DNA of 64,000 bases from assembly GCF_008017825.1 (NCBI RefSeq), contig NZ_VRLS01000026.1, forward strand, positions 62,001 to 126,000, in the 5' to 3' direction. Positions 33,108 to 44,100 of the stretch are shown here, one piece after another. Under the pieces are notes generated by a model, which saw only the letters and a program-made list of their open reading frames with translations, was not told the origin of the DNA and did not search any database. This DNA is from Mesonia sp008017825. GTDB lineage: Bacteria > Bacteroidota > Bacteroidia > Flavobacteriales > Flavobacteriaceae. How positions within the stretch are numbered: position 1 is the first letter of the stretch; each line of letters begins with the position of its first letter. A program made the position numbers and the translations under genes.

Positions 33108-34748
33108 ATGATGAAACAAATAAGTCAAGAAAGGATTCGAGTCATAAAAATTTATCTTTTTTTTTGGTTGCTACCTATTGTTTTATCTTTTTTCTATGAA
33201 CTTTATTTTTCAGAGCTAACTAAAGATAGAATAAAGAATGTGATTGAAAATACGGTTTTTGTAGGAATGTTATTGTTAACCGTACCGTTTTTTAAAAATG
33301 CTAAAGTTCAAAAGTTTTTACTTTTATTTCATTATGTAGCTTTTTTACTTTTTCTGTTTTTAGAAACTAGCTTTTTTAAAGTTTTTTCAGCCATATTTAG
33401 CGCATCAACAATTTTCATCCTTTTAGAGACGAATATAGCTGAAGCTAAAGAGTTTCTGCAATTTTATTTAAGCTTGCCTATAATTTTTTATTTTGTGTGT
33501 TTAGTGCTTTTTGGAATTGGTTTTTATAAGATCATGAACAAATGGTTTAAACCAATATTTATTATTAAAAAGATAAGATTGATTTTAGTTATTCCTTTCT
33601 TTTTATCTCTTTGCTTTTTAAGTTATACGAATTTAATAAAATTTAACTTTCCTTATGCTCTATGTGAAGCCTCATTAAGTTATTGGTCAGAACAACAGAA
33701 AATTGCGTCTTATGATATAGATAAAAAAGAAGGTGAGTTTTCTAACGTTAAACATCTTTCAAAAAATAAAAAGGCAATATATGTATTGGTTATTGGAGAG
33801 TCTACAACTCGAAGTCATTTAGGAGTTTACGGGCATTACCGGGAAAATACTCCCAATTTAACGGCTTTGAGGGACGAATTATTTATCTATGATAATGTAA
33901 TCAGTCCGCATGCATATAGTATAGGCTCTCTAAAAAAAATTTTAACACTGAACAATTTTGAACAATCTTCCGAATCATCTATTGTTCAACTTTTTAATCA
34001 AGCTGGCTTTAAAACCTTTTGGCTGTCTAATCAGCGTCCAATTGGTTACTCCGAAAGTCTAATAACCAAAGCTTCCAAGGCAGCAGATGTTTATCATTAT
34101 ACAAATACAGCCAAAACAAGTTTTGTTACTCCTTATGATGAAATTCTATTTCCTCACTTAGAAGAAGCTTTAAATGACCCTTCAGATAAAAAATTTATTG
34201 TATTACATATTTTAGGTACTCACCTTAGGTATAAAGATAGATTTCCTAAAGAATTTGAAAAGTTTACTGCAAAACCTAGAAGTAAATTTAATTCAGATTT
34301 AGCATTGAAAAGAAGAAATAATTATGACAATGCTGTTTTATATAATGATTATTTTGTTTCAGAAGTTATTTCAAAAGTGAAAGATAAATTAGAAGAAAGT
34401 TATGTTATTTATATTTCTGATCATGGAGAAGAGCTATACGGTGTAAGAGATTTCGCAGGCCATCTAGATGATAATCCAACAAAAACGATGTTCGAAATAC
34501 CGTTTATATTATGGAAGTCTGAAAAATTTATAGAAAATCATAATCTCTCATTTGAGTCGAATAGGCCATATGTTTTAGATGATTTTATACACAGTTTGTC
34601 AGATTTATCTAAGATTAAATTTGACGAATTGGAATTACAAAAAAGTATCTTTTCAGAGGAATTTAAATTTAAAAAACGAATCGTAGGTATGGGTATTGAT
34701 TTTGATAATTATGATTGGAAAGCCAATGAAACTATAAAAAAAGAATAG
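33108..34748 (+). CDS. Phosphoethanolamine transferase (EptA/CptA-type, sulfatase fold)
   Basis: 546 residues. Five N-terminal helices (about 14-190) anchor a periplasmic alkaline-phosphatase-fold domain. Visible active-site parts are VIGESTTRSHLGVYGHYREN with the nucleophile Thr, HILGTHLRY, and YISDHGEELYG with zinc-binding Asp and His, followed by FAGHLD. Such enzymes move phosphoethanolamine from phosphatidylethanolamine to lipid A, core sugars or other glycans, often lowering sensitivity to cationic peptides. Its stop codon is 1 bp before the next glycosyltransferase gene. The acceptor is unknown. Tandem ATGs are present at 33108 and 33111. Confidence 0.88.
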   Translation: MMKQISQERIRVIKIYLFFWLLPIVLSFFYELYFSELTKDRIKNVIENTVFVGMLLLTVPFFKNAKVQKFLLLFHYVAFLLFLFLETSFFKVFSAIFSASTIFILLETNIAEAKEFLQFYLSLPIIFYFVCLVLFGIGFYKIMNKWFKPIFIIKKIRLILVIPFFLSLCFLSYTNLIKFNFPYALCEASLSYWSEQQKIASYDIDKKEGEFSNVKHLSKNKKAIYVLVIGESTTRSHLGVYGHYRENTPNLTALRDELFIYDNVISPHAYSIGSLKKILTLNNFEQSSESSIVQLFNQAGFKTFWLSNQRPIGYSESLITKASKAADVYHYTNTAKTSFVTPYDEILFPHLEEALNDPSDKKFIVLHILGTHLRYKDRFPKEFEKFTAKPRSKFNSDLALKRRNNYDNAVLYNDYFVSEVISKVKDKLEESYVIYISDHGEELYGVRDFAGHLDDNPTKTMFEIPFILWKSEKFIENHNLSFESNRPYVLDDFIHSLSDLSKIKFDELELQKSIFSEEFKFKKRIVGMGIDFDNYDWKANETIKKE

Positions 34749-34749
34749 T

Positions 34750-35604
34750 ATGGAGGCTAAAAAACATATATCATATGGTATTAATGATATCGAGATTTTA
34801 ATCTCTACGATGAATCGGAAATCATTAGATTTTTTACGCAAAATGTTTAAAAATAATGATTTATCTAAGTACTCAATTTTGATTATAAATCAGACTACGG
34901 AGGATTGTGTGCTAACTTCTAACTCTAAAAATATTAGAGTCATCAATACTCATGAAACTGGATTGCCACAAAGTAGAAATATGGCTATAAAAAATGCTGT
35001 AAATAAAATTTGCTTAGTAGCTGATGATGATGTGGTTTATAGCGCAGGCTTTGAAAAAAAGATATTATCTGCTTATAATGAATTTAATGAAGCTACGGTA
35101 ATCACCTTTAAAATGTTAAATGAAGATGGTGAAGAATATCAAGATTATAAAGACTTTAGTTTTCTACATACACAAAAATCTATTATAAAAGTAAATGGAG
35201 TTGTTATCAGTTTTGATCTTGAAAGATTAAAAGGTCAAAATATTCTATACAATAAATATTTTGGTATTGGTTCTACTTTTGAATGTGCTAATGAGTATGT
35301 TTTCATGAAAAATGTATTAGCTGCCAAGGCTAAAGCCTATTTTGTTCCAGAGACTATACTTGTGCATCCTAATTTTAGCACAGGTAGTTTTGGTGAAAAT
35401 GAAAAAGTTATTAAAGCTAGAAGTGCTTTTCATTATAAATATTATGGAGGGTTAGCTTATTTGTGGGTGTTTAAGTATGTGCGGTTTTTGTATGTAAGTA
35501 ACCGAATTTCATTTAAAGAAATCCTACCCAAAGTTAAGGTGGGGTTTTCAGGAATTGCCGCTTACAAAATCTTATTAAAAAAAGGTTTAGAAAAAAGAAA
35601 CTAA
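34750..35604 (+). CDS. GT2-like glycosyltransferase
   Basis: 284 residues with a GT-A-type N-terminal half: IEILISTMNRKSLDFL, then ETGLPQSRNMAI, and the metal-binding acidic motif LVADDDVVYS. The start departs from the classic SVVIPTYN opening, as in the branch that reads ISTMNR. The C-terminal part is basic with a hydrophobic end (FRILLKKG-like tail, here YKILLKKG), so membrane association is possible. It follows the phosphoethanolamine transferase by 1 bp. Donor and acceptor are unknown. Confidence 0.8.
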   Translation: MEAKKHISYGINDIEILISTMNRKSLDFLRKMFKNNDLSKYSILIINQTTEDCVLTSNSKNIRVINTHETGLPQSRNMAIKNAVNKICLVADDDVVYSAGFEKKILSAYNEFNEATVITFKMLNEDGEEYQDYKDFSFLHTQKSIIKVNGVVISFDLERLKGQNILYNKYFGIGSTFECANEYVFMKNVLAAKAKAYFVPETILVHPNFSTGSFGENEKVIKARSAFHYKYYGGLAYLWVFKYVRFLYVSNRISFKEILPKVKVGFSGIAAYKILLKKGLEKRN

Positions 35605-35661
35605 GGTGATTATTGCAAATTAGCTTATGGGTTCTCTCAACTATTTATTTTTATAAATTTA

Positions 35662-36531
35662 TCATCGATTTTTTAGATAATCAATAAATTCTTGTGTGAA
35701 TTTTTTTGCTCCATTATCATTTAAATGATCTGAGTTTAGGTAAAGTGAGTCAGGATATTTCTCTGTAGTTTTGTTATACATAATATGGTCAATACGATAT
35801 TTATTAGTTAAACCAACATATTTATTCATGATAACATCAGGGATTTTTTTAAGATATTTTTCATGAACTGGATTACTTGTCATAATTAATTCAATATTTT
35901 TTGAATTGCATAATTGAATGATAGAATCTAGGTGATTAACAGCTGTTTTTGATACATTCAATTCTGCTCCTTTATGATAATAATGGGTTTCTATAGCAAA
36001 TATAGAATCGCTAAGGTCACTTCTATTAATGTTAGAGTAATTGCCTATGTAATTAACATGATTTGTTTTAGGGTAAAACGCAGTTTGCTTCCACAGTACC
36101 TTATAAAAAGTCTTATAGTTAACAGAAATTGCATTTGAAATTTCAGTAAATTCTTGAATTGGATAACTTCTTTTAAACATTTCACTGGACCACCTTTCAT
36201 CTGAAAATTTTAAATCATTGTATTGAGTGATATTTTGAGGCGCAAATCCAATTATTAAAGTATCGGGAATATATGAATTAAAGATTTTTTTCAATTTCCA
36301 ATAGGTTAATACATAAGGTTCCCCTGGTTGAGAAATGTTTTGGGCATCATAAAAATACTTTGGGATTAAACTTTTTTCTGGGTGTGAATCACCTACAATA
36401 ATAACGTTAGTGTTTTTTATATCTACAGGTTGTTTGTTATATATAAAGTAGTTGATGATCATATTTGTGCCAAAATACAAAATGGGTAACATCATAAAAA
36501 TGATTATTTTACGTATAAATCGATACATCAT
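35662..36531 (-). CDS. SGNH-like membrane-anchored protein, partner of the MBOAT
   Basis: 289 residues. One N-terminal anchor helix (about 9-28) precedes a periplasmic domain with VIIVGDSHPEKSL at the front and DHLNDNGAKKF at the end, the Ser and Asp-x-x-His positions of an SGNH hydrolase-like fold. TSNPVHEKY in the middle resembles block III. Proteins of this kind (AlgJ/AlgX, PatB, DltD) receive acetyl groups from an MBOAT and put them on a polysaccharide. The stop codon of the MBOAT gene is directly adjacent (36532), so they form one operon. Tandem ATGs are present at the start. Confidence 0.75.
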   Translation of the reverse strand: MMYRFIRKIIIFMMLPILYFGTNMIINYFIYNKQPVDIKNTNVIIVGDSHPEKSLIPKYFYDAQNISQPGEPYVLTYWKLKKIFNSYIPDTLIIGFAPQNITQYNDLKFSDERWSSEMFKRSYPIQEFTEISNAISVNYKTFYKVLWKQTAFYPKTNHVNYIGNYSNINRSDLSDSIFAIETHYYHKGAELNVSKTAVNHLDSIIQLCNSKNIELIMTSNPVHEKYLKKIPDVIMNKYVGLTNKYRIDHIMYNKTTEKYPDSLYLNSDHLNDNGAKKFTQEFIDYLKNR

Positions 36532-37968
36532 TTAAAATTGAAAATAAATAAACTCTTGTTCTTTGCCTCCAAACCAAAATATGGCAATTAATATTGCATA
36601 ATAAAATGCATATCTCACAGATCGTCTCCAAGTAGTGCCAAGGTGAGAAATAGCATACCGACCTTCTCTTCCCAACCACTCAATTAATACAAAAAACATT
36701 AATAGTAAAATGATATTTTTAGGGTGTTCTTGGGGGATAGAAAATGTTGAGATTGAAAAAATTTCTGAAATATATCTGAAAGCATGTGTGATATTTTCAG
36801 CTCGAAAGAATATCCAAGCGAGAACAGTTAAGCTAAACGTGGTAAGCATCAATATTAATTCTCTCATATTTGGTAATAACTTTCCGTGAGCTACAATTTC
36901 TAAATTATTTCTATTGATATTAGTCAATAAAAGTGGTAAAAAATAAATCGCATTTAAGGCCCCCCAAACCATAAATGTCCAATTTGCACCGTGCCAAAAT
37001 CCACTTACGATAAAAATGATAAATGTATTTCTAACTTTCATCCAAGTTCCACCGCGACTCCCCCCTAAAGGAATGTAAAGATAATCTCTAAACCAAGTTG
37101 AAAGTGAAATATGCCATCTTCTCCAAAATTCAGCAATATCTCTTGAGAAGTAGGGAAAAGCAAAATTTCGCTTTAAGTCAAAACCGAAAAGTCTTGATGT
37201 TCCTATAGCAATATCTGAATAGCCTGAAAAGTCACCATAAATCTGAAATGTAAAAAATATAGCACCAACAATTAATGTGCTTCCCGAATAATTGTCAGAA
37301 TTATTAAAAATTAAGTTAGCATATTCTGCACAATTGTCGGCAATTACAACTTTCTTGAATAAACCCCAAAGAATTTGTCGCATACCGTCAACTGCCTTCG
37401 AGTAGTCAAAAATTCTTTTTTTATAAAACTGAGGAAGTAAACTTGTAGCCCTTTCAATAGGTCCGGCAACTAACTGTGGAAAGAAGCTTACAAATGCTGA
37501 AAATGCAATATAATTTTTTGTAGGTTCAAGTTTTCTTTTGTAAATATCAATCGTGTAACTTAAAGTTTGAAACGTATAAAAACTAACCCCAACAGGTAAA
37601 ATGATATTTAATGAATTAGCATTAATTTCTGTTCCAAAAAAAGAGAAAGCAGTTGTGAAATTCTCTAAAAAGAAATTGTAGTATTTAAAGAAACCAAGAA
37701 ATCCTAAGTTTACCAATATACTTATCCATAATAGTATTTTTCTCTTATTCTGATTTTCTTCATCTTTCAATCTCAAGCCTACAGAATAATCAACAAGGGT
37801 ACTAAACAAAATTAATGATAGAAACCTCCAGTCCCACCATCCATAAAATAAATAACTAGCAATAACAATTAGGAAGTTTTGTAGTTTTAAGTTTTTTTCT
37901 GTTACGAACCAATACAAAATAAAAACTATCGGTAAGAATATTGCAAAATCAATAGAGTTAAAAAGCAT
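36532..37968 (-). CDS. MBOAT-family membrane O-acyltransferase (AlgI-like)
   Basis: 478 residues, about eleven helices. The N-terminus FNSIDFAIFLPIVFILYW and the text FYGWWDWRFL are typical of AlgI/PatA-type MBOATs. The conserved core has FWRRWHISLSTWFRDYLYIP and the catalytic His in VSGFWHGANWTF. It moves acetyl groups from the cytoplasm to a periplasmic acceptor protein. Together with the adjacent SGNH protein it would O-acetylate a surface polysaccharide or peptidoglycan. Which polymer is not evident. Confidence 0.93.
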   Translation of the reverse strand: MLFNSIDFAIFLPIVFILYWFVTEKNLKLQNFLIVIASYLFYGWWDWRFLSLILFSTLVDYSVGLRLKDEENQNKRKILLWISILVNLGFLGFFKYYNFFLENFTTAFSFFGTEINANSLNIILPVGVSFYTFQTLSYTIDIYKRKLEPTKNYIAFSAFVSFFPQLVAGPIERATSLLPQFYKKRIFDYSKAVDGMRQILWGLFKKVVIADNCAEYANLIFNNSDNYSGSTLIVGAIFFTFQIYGDFSGYSDIAIGTSRLFGFDLKRNFAFPYFSRDIAEFWRRWHISLSTWFRDYLYIPLGGSRGGTWMKVRNTFIIFIVSGFWHGANWTFMVWGALNAIYFLPLLLTNINRNNLEIVAHGKLLPNMRELILMLTTFSLTVLAWIFFRAENITHAFRYISEIFSISTFSIPQEHPKNIILLLMFFVLIEWLGREGRYAISHLGTTWRRSVRYAFYYAILIAIFWFGGKEQEFIYFQF

Positions 37969-38023
37969 TTTTTCTATTTATTCTATATTATTATGATTAC
38001 TATTTTTTGCAAAATCATTGGCC

Positions 38024-38965
38024 TTACCTAAAAGCGGTCAAATAAATTCCTTTTTTAATAAGCAATAGTTGAAATTTCTTTAAACCTATCAAGGCAGAAT
38101 TAGGAAGCTTTAATAAGAAACGTTGTTTGGCGTTAAGTGATTCGGGGTCAATTACTTTTAAAAACTTATTTAAAACCTCGGTATCATTATGATATTTACA
38201 ATGTATTGCTACAGCATATCGATTTAGGTCGAGGTATTTTTTAAAAGATGCATTTGTGTGTTCAGCTTCTTTGTATGAATTTAGAAATTCATACTTAACC
38301 TTTCTTAGCTGTTTTTTAGATAGGCTGTTAGGTACGGTTTTATCGTAACATGCAGTAACAGCAGGATTAAAAACTATCGTCTTTTGCAAAGCAAATCTAA
38401 TCCACAAATCAATATCTTGTCCAGAAGAAATGGTGGTATTAAAACTACCAATATCTAAGAAAGATTGTTTTGTGAAAGCTACGCCCGAAGTCATAGCCAA
38501 CGGGTGAATTATACTTGCTTTAAAGTAATCTTCAACAATTTGGATTTTATGTCGTTCTTGTAATTTATACGTGGCGTTATGTGTGTAATTTTCTCCTAAT
38601 TTTAACTTATATGCATTACAAAAAAATGAAGCTTGAGGAAATAGCTTTATACTTTTATAGAACTCTTCTAAATGATGATTATTCCAAGTATCATCAGCGT
38701 CAATTAGTGCAATATATTCGCTATTAGATTTACTAATTCCAAAATTTCTCGCTGAAGATGCTCCGCTGTTTTTTTGCTGAAATAACTTAATTCTTGGGTC
38801 AGTGAAGCTTTTAACTACAGAGAAGCTAGCATCTGTAGAACCGTCATCCACAATAATCACTTCAAAATCTTCAAAATTTTGAGATAGAACACTTTCCAAG
38901 GTTTTTTTGACTTGAACTTCTTTATTATATAAAGGAATAACGACAGAGAAAAAAGGCATATTCAA
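38024..38965 (-). CDS. GT2-family glycosyltransferase
   Basis: 313 residues with a classic GT-A N-terminus: FSVVIPLYNKEVQVKKTLES, VIIVDDGSTDAS, SGASSARNFGI and the DXD-type IALIDADDTW. The C-terminal third is basic without clear membrane helices. It adds a sugar to a surface glycan. It is separated by 1 bp from the capsule-type gene upstream and by 55 bp from the MBOAT gene downstream, so it sits within one minus-strand glycan operon. Confidence 0.92.
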   Translation of the reverse strand: MNMPFFSVVIPLYNKEVQVKKTLESVLSQNFEDFEVIIVDDGSTDASFSVVKSFTDPRIKLFQQKNSGASSARNFGISKSNSEYIALIDADDTWNNHHLEEFYKSIKLFPQASFFCNAYKLKLGENYTHNATYKLQERHKIQIVEDYFKASIIHPLAMTSGVAFTKQSFLDIGSFNTTISSGQDIDLWIRFALQKTIVFNPAVTACYDKTVPNSLSKKQLRKVKYEFLNSYKEAEHTNASFKKYLDLNRYAVAIHCKYHNDTEVLNKFLKVIDPESLNAKQRFLLKLPNSALIGLKKFQLLLIKKGIYLTAFR

Positions 38966-38966
38966 T

Positions 38967-40286
38967 TTATTTAGAAAGGGTTAAAGTTTTTAATTTATGA
39001 GCAATTTGTTTTGCTGCATTTAAATTTTCATCAATAATATGTCCTTTAATTAAGTGATTCGTAAAGAGTTCATAAAGATAAATATCTATTTTATTTTCTT
39101 CTGCGGAAAAGTGAAGTACTTCTTTTAATAATTCTTTTAATTCATTTTTATGCTGAAGCTTTAAACATATTCCGCTTCGATCGTAATAAGAATTTCCCAA
39201 CGCAAGTACAGGTTTACCTTTTATTATAGCTTCTAAGCCTACAGTTGAATTATTTACAATAACCGCATGGGTTTTTTCTAAAACTTCGTAAAAACTTTTG
39301 TTGGTATCAATATAAATATCAGGTTGCGTAGAGATAAATTCATAAAACTCTTTTGCGTATTTTTTCTTATATAAAGGATGCTCCCTAACTATCAAAACAC
39401 TGTCTTCAGGAAGATGTGTATAAACGTCTTTTAAAATTTGAGTGTGACTGCTATAAAACGGACTGTGGTGCGTAAGGTTAACATCAAAAGGAACTTGACA
39501 AATTAATAGAAATACATTTTTTTCTTTTTCAACAAGTTTGAGGTCCTTTAATAAATGTGCTTTTTTATATGTTTTTGTCGCAGGATTTTTTAAGTCTGGA
39601 GGTAATAAAACGGTATGTTGAATCAAAAACTCTAATATATGATCAAATCCTCTGTAGAACGGGAGCCGGTTGTATTTTTTATCTTTTACTCTATTTATAA
39701 ACTGATTTATTTTTTCTTTCTTAAAACTACGATTTTCTGTAATGTCAGGCTGGTAACCAGTAATTGAAGAATTTGCATTAACGCCTTTAGTGTCAAAGAA
39801 GGTAGTGTTATATGGACCTTGTTCTACAAAGTAAGTCTTGATGCCTTTTCTTTTGGCAATGATTTTGGTAATGTCTATTAGTAATCTAGAATCACCTATA
39901 AGAAGAATTACATCTGGGGAGGTAGTTGTTTTTTTATCAATAAAGTTAATATATTCTATCGCCTGCAAGAGAAGTGATTCTCTTTTTATATTCTTGTTTA
40001 ATTTAATTTGATAATCGATTAACTTGTCTAAATCAAATTCTTTATAAACTGGTTTTTTTTGCGAAAGTATTGAAGCATATTTTTTTCTATTTATATGAGC
40101 ACTAAGCCAACATTTAAAAGAAGCTAGTGTAGAGGTAACTCCTCTAAATAAACTGTAAAAATACCCGCTAGGGTAAAGGCTTAATATTTCAAATTGAGTA
40201 GATGGATCTGTTTTTTTAAGCTCTTTTTCTATGCCTATAAAAAAACGAGAAAATTTATCATAATAGCTTATACATAAAACTTCCAT
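38967..40286 (-). CDS. Capsule-biosynthesis-type glycosyltransferase (KpsC/KpsS-like)
   Basis: 439 residues. The C-terminal half has the features of the Capsule_synth family: LIVREHPLYKKKY, IVNNSTVGLEAIIKGKPVLA and LGNSYYDRSGICL. The N-terminal half has a Rossmann-like segment SPDVILLIGDSRLLIDITK and YFVEQGPYNT. In other bacteria KpsC/KpsS relatives add KDO residues that link capsule to lipid. kdsA in the same window would supply the precursor. The exact sugar here is not known. It is 6 bp downstream of ftsE. Confidence 0.75.
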   Translation of the reverse strand: MEVLCISYYDKFSRFFIGIEKELKKTDPSTQFEILSLYPSGYFYSLFRGVTSTLASFKCWLSAHINRKKYASILSQKKPVYKEFDLDKLIDYQIKLNKNIKRESLLLQAIEYINFIDKKTTTSPDVILLIGDSRLLIDITKIIAKRKGIKTYFVEQGPYNTTFFDTKGVNANSSITGYQPDITENRSFKKEKINQFINRVKDKKYNRLPFYRGFDHILEFLIQHTVLLPPDLKNPATKTYKKAHLLKDLKLVEKEKNVFLLICQVPFDVNLTHHSPFYSSHTQILKDVYTHLPEDSVLIVREHPLYKKKYAKEFYEFISTQPDIYIDTNKSFYEVLEKTHAVIVNNSTVGLEAIIKGKPVLALGNSYYDRSGICLKLQHKNELKELLKEVLHFSAEENKIDIYLYELFTNHLIKGHIIDENLNAAKQIAHKLKTLTLSK

Positions 40287-40292
40287 TATAAA

Positions 40293-40976
40293 TTATGCAG
40301 TTTTCTGTACTACTTCAAATACTTTTTGTCCGTCGCATTTTAATGTTTTTGACGGATATTTCAAGAGAAGTGCATAATCGTGTGTAGCCATAAGTATGGT
40401 GTTTCCGTTACGGTTAATTTCTTGTAAAACCTCCATGACTTCAACAGAAGTTTGCGGATCTAAATTTCCTGTAGGCTCATCGGCTAAAATTAACTCAGGG
40501 TCATTTAATAACGCACGCGCTATGGCAATACGTTGTTGCTCGCCACCAGAAAGCTGATAAGGGTATTTAAAGTTTTTAGTTTTCATCCCCACTTTATCTA
40601 AAACCTGATCGATTTTACTTTCCATCGCTTTTTTCTCTTTCCAACCCGTAGCTTTTAAAACAAACATAAGATTGTCTTTAATCGTACGATCATTCAATAA
40701 TTTGAAATCTTGAAAGACTACACCCAATTTTCTTCTTAAAAATGGGATGTTTTTTTCTTTTAGTTGTCTTAAGTCAAAGCCTACGATACTCCCTTCTCCC
40801 TCTTTTAACGGAATATCTCCGTAAAGCGTTTTCATAAAACTACTTTTACCAGTACCTGTTTTTCCGATAAGGTAAACAAAATCACCTTTATTAATTTCTA
40901 CGTTCACATCAGAAAGAATAAGGTTTTCTCTTTGGTAAACCGCAGCATTCTTGAGTTCTAAAATAGGGTTTGACAT
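40293..40976 (-). CDS. ftsE: Cell-division ATPase FtsE
   Basis: 227-residue ABC ATPase with Walker A GKTGTGKSS (about 37-45), Q-loop VFQDFKLL, signature LSGGEQQR (about 143), and Walker B LILADEPTG. FtsEX links the divisome to peptidoglycan hydrolases. The usual neighbour ftsX is not adjacent: downstream is a glycan operon, and divergent is a TPR protein gene. A LolE/FtsX-like gene at 51.1 kb is the only candidate in the window but looks lipoprotein-release-like. A minus-strand near-match TACCTTTA lies upstream. Confidence 0.88.
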   Translation of the reverse strand: MSNPILELKNAAVYQRENLILSDVNVEINKGDFVYLIGKTGTGKSSFMKTLYGDIPLKEGEGSIVGFDLRQLKEKNIPFLRRKLGVVFQDFKLLNDRTIKDNLMFVLKATGWKEKKAMESKIDQVLDKVGMKTKNFKYPYQLSGGEQQRIAIARALLNDPELILADEPTGNLDPQTSVEVMEVLQEINRNGNTILMATHDYALLLKYPSKTLKCDGQKVFEVVQKTA

Positions 40977-41112
40977 ACTAAAAGTTTTAAGGCTTAAAGG
41001 TAATTGAATATTTGTAAAGAAAAAACAAGGCTCAAAAATCTATCTAAGAAGATTTATTTAACATTAACATAATTATCACAAGAAAGTTTCGTTATCAAAA
41101 TAGCAATTCCAC

Positions 41113-41120
41113 TATATTTG
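41113..41120 (+). promoter_or_regulatory. -7 box of the TPR/barrel operon
   Basis: TATATTTG, a perfect -7 box 30 bp before the ATG at 41151. TTTCG at 41087-41091 is 21 bp upstream as a possible -33 element. Confidence 0.5.
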
Positions 41121-41150
41121 ATCCATTAAATAATAATTAAATTTAGCTGC

Positions 41151-44100
41151 ATGTTAAAGAAAATAAGTCTTTGTTTGGCCTTAACGGCAAGTATTTCGGT
41201 ACCAGTAATGAGTCAGCAAACCGCCATATACACGAACGATTTTGCAGATTATAATAGAGCGATGGTACTTTTTGAAAATAATCAGTACAAAGCAGCTCAA
41301 ACTTTATTTCAAAAAGTAGAGCAAGAAGTTAGTAGTTTAGAGCTTAAAGCCGATTGTGCTTATTACGTTGCTATTTGTGCCGTAAGATTAAACCAATCTA
41401 ATGCCGATGCTTTGATGGAGGATTTTGTAAATGAACATCCTACCAGCACCAAGCGTAATTCTGCTTATATAAATGTAGCAAATTATTATTTTAATAATGG
41501 CGATTATAATAGAGCAAGACAATGGTATGAAAAAGTAGATACTGCAGGTCTCTCTAGAGCAGAGCAGCAAGAATTTAATTTTAATAACGGTTACGCTTAT
41601 TTTAAAGCAGGGAGAAAAGAAGAAGCTAAGACGTACTTTAATAGAGTAAGAGACAGTAAGGAATATGGTTCTCAAGCCAAATATTACCTTGGGTTTATTG
41701 CTTATGAAGGCGACAATTACCAAGAGGCAAATGATATGTTTGAGGAGGTGAAAGGGGATGGGAGATTAGATAAATCTCTTTCTTACTTTCAAAGTGATAT
41801 GAATTTTAAGCTAGGAAAATTCGAGAAAGCGATAGAATTAGGGAAAGCTCAATTAGATCGTTCTAACCGTCAAGAAAAATCTGAGCTTAATAAAATTATT
41901 GGAGAAAGTTATTTTAATTTAGAACAATACGACCAGGCTATTCCTTATTTAAAAGAATATCAAGGTAAACGTGGTAAATGGAATAATACCGATTATTACC
42001 AATTAGGATATGCTTATTATAAGCAAGGAGAATATCAAAATGCGATCAATGAGTTTAATAAAATTATTGATGGCCAAAATCACGTGGCACAAAACGCCTA
42101 TTACCATCTAGCAGAATCTTATGTAGAGTTAAACCAAAAGCAACAAGCATTGAATGCGTTTAAGAATGCTTCGGAAATGAATTTTGATGAAAAAATTCAG
42201 GAAGATGCTGCTTTAAATTATGCTAAATTGAGCTACGAGATTGGGAATAACTACAAAAGCATTCCAGAAGTACTTACCGCTTTTTTAGAAAAATACCCTA
42301 ATAATTCCGCTACGACGGAAATAGAAAAACTTTTAATAGACTCTTACATTACTTCTAAAAACTACCAAAAAGCACTTAGCATTTTAGAAGGAAGTAACAA
42401 GTATAACGACAAGCTGGTTTATCAAAAAGTAGCTTATTATAGAGCAACAGAGTTATATAATGAAGGAAATTATTCGGCAGCTTTAGTACATTTTAATAAG
42501 TCGCTTAAAGAAAGAAACGATGCCGCTTTTACTGCAAAAGCCACCTATTGGAAAGCAGAAAGTGATTATAATTTAGAAAATTACCAGTCGGCATTAATTG
42601 GCTACAAAGAGTTTATGGGAATGACCGCAGCCAAACAAACCGAAGAGTTTAAAGCTATAGATTATAACATTGGGTATGTGTATTTTAAAAAGAAAGAATA
42701 TGCCAATGCGATTAGTCATTTTAATGCTTACGCGGAAAAAAACAATATTCCGTTAACTCAAAAAAATGATGCTTACCTAAGATTGGGAGACAGTCATTTT
42801 GTAACGAGTAATTATTGGCCAGCGATGGAAGCTTACAACAAATCGATTGCTTTAAAAGGAATTGATTCTGATTATGCTTACTTCCAAAAAGCCATCAGTT
42901 ATGGTTTCGTCAATAAAAACCAAGATAAAATTAAAGATTTAGAAAGCTTTGTTTCAAAATACCCAAAGAGTATTTACAAAGATGACGCTCTTTACGAATT
43001 AGGAAACACCTACGTGGCTGAAGAAAATTCCGCGGCAGCGTTAAAAGCGTACGATAGATTACAAAGCGAGACGCCATCTAGCTCCTTTGTTTCTAAATCA
43101 TTATTGAAACAAGGATTAATTTTCTATAACGGAAATGAAAGCGATAAAGCCTTAACTAAATTCAAAAAAGTAGTTGCAGATTATCCAAATACCAATGAAG
43201 CGGTACAAGCGGTAAAAACGGCGCGAGGTATTTATGTAGACTTAGGTAGAACCGATGAGTATGCTAGTTGGGTACAGAATTTAGATTTTGTTGAGGTAGC
43301 CGATTCTGATATTGATAATGCTACTTACGAGGCGGCAGAGCAACAGTTTATTCAAAACAATACGAATCCTGCTATAAAAGGTTTTGAAAAGTATTTACAA
43401 GAGTTCCCTAACGGACTTCACGCGACTTCGGCCAACTTTTACTTAGCTCAATTGCAATTTAAAACCGATAAGAAAGCAGAAGCTGCGCCGCATTATAATT
43501 ATGTGATTCAGCAACCAAGAAGTGAGTTTACAGAGCAAGCTTTAGCAAGATTGTCTCAAATTTATTTAGAGCAAAAAAATTATCAAAAAGCAATCCCTGT
43601 TTTAAAACGTTTAGAAACTGAGGCAGATTTTCCTCAAAACATCACATTTGCACAATCTAACCTAATGAAATCTTACTATCAACAAGAAGATTATGCACAA
43701 ACCATTGTATATGCAGAACGTGTTTTACAAAATGGAAAGATAGAAAATCAAGTAAAAAGTGATGCGCAAGTGTTTATTGCAAGATCTGCGATTAAGACGG
43801 GAGACGAAAATCGAGCTAAAAGCGCTTACCAAGAAGTTCAAAAAATTGCTAAAGGTGAACTAGCAGCCGAGGCACAATATTACGAGGCTTATTTCTTAAG
43901 AAAAGATTCTAAATTTAAAGAATCAAATGCTGCCGTTCAGGTGTTGGCAAAAGATTTTTCTGGTTATAAAATGTACGGAGCAAAAGGTCTAGTAATTATG
44001 GCTAAAAACTTTTATGATCTTGAAGATGCTTACCAAGCCACCTATATCTTGGAAAATGTTATCCATAATTTTGAAGCTTTTCCTAAAGTGGTAGAGGAAG

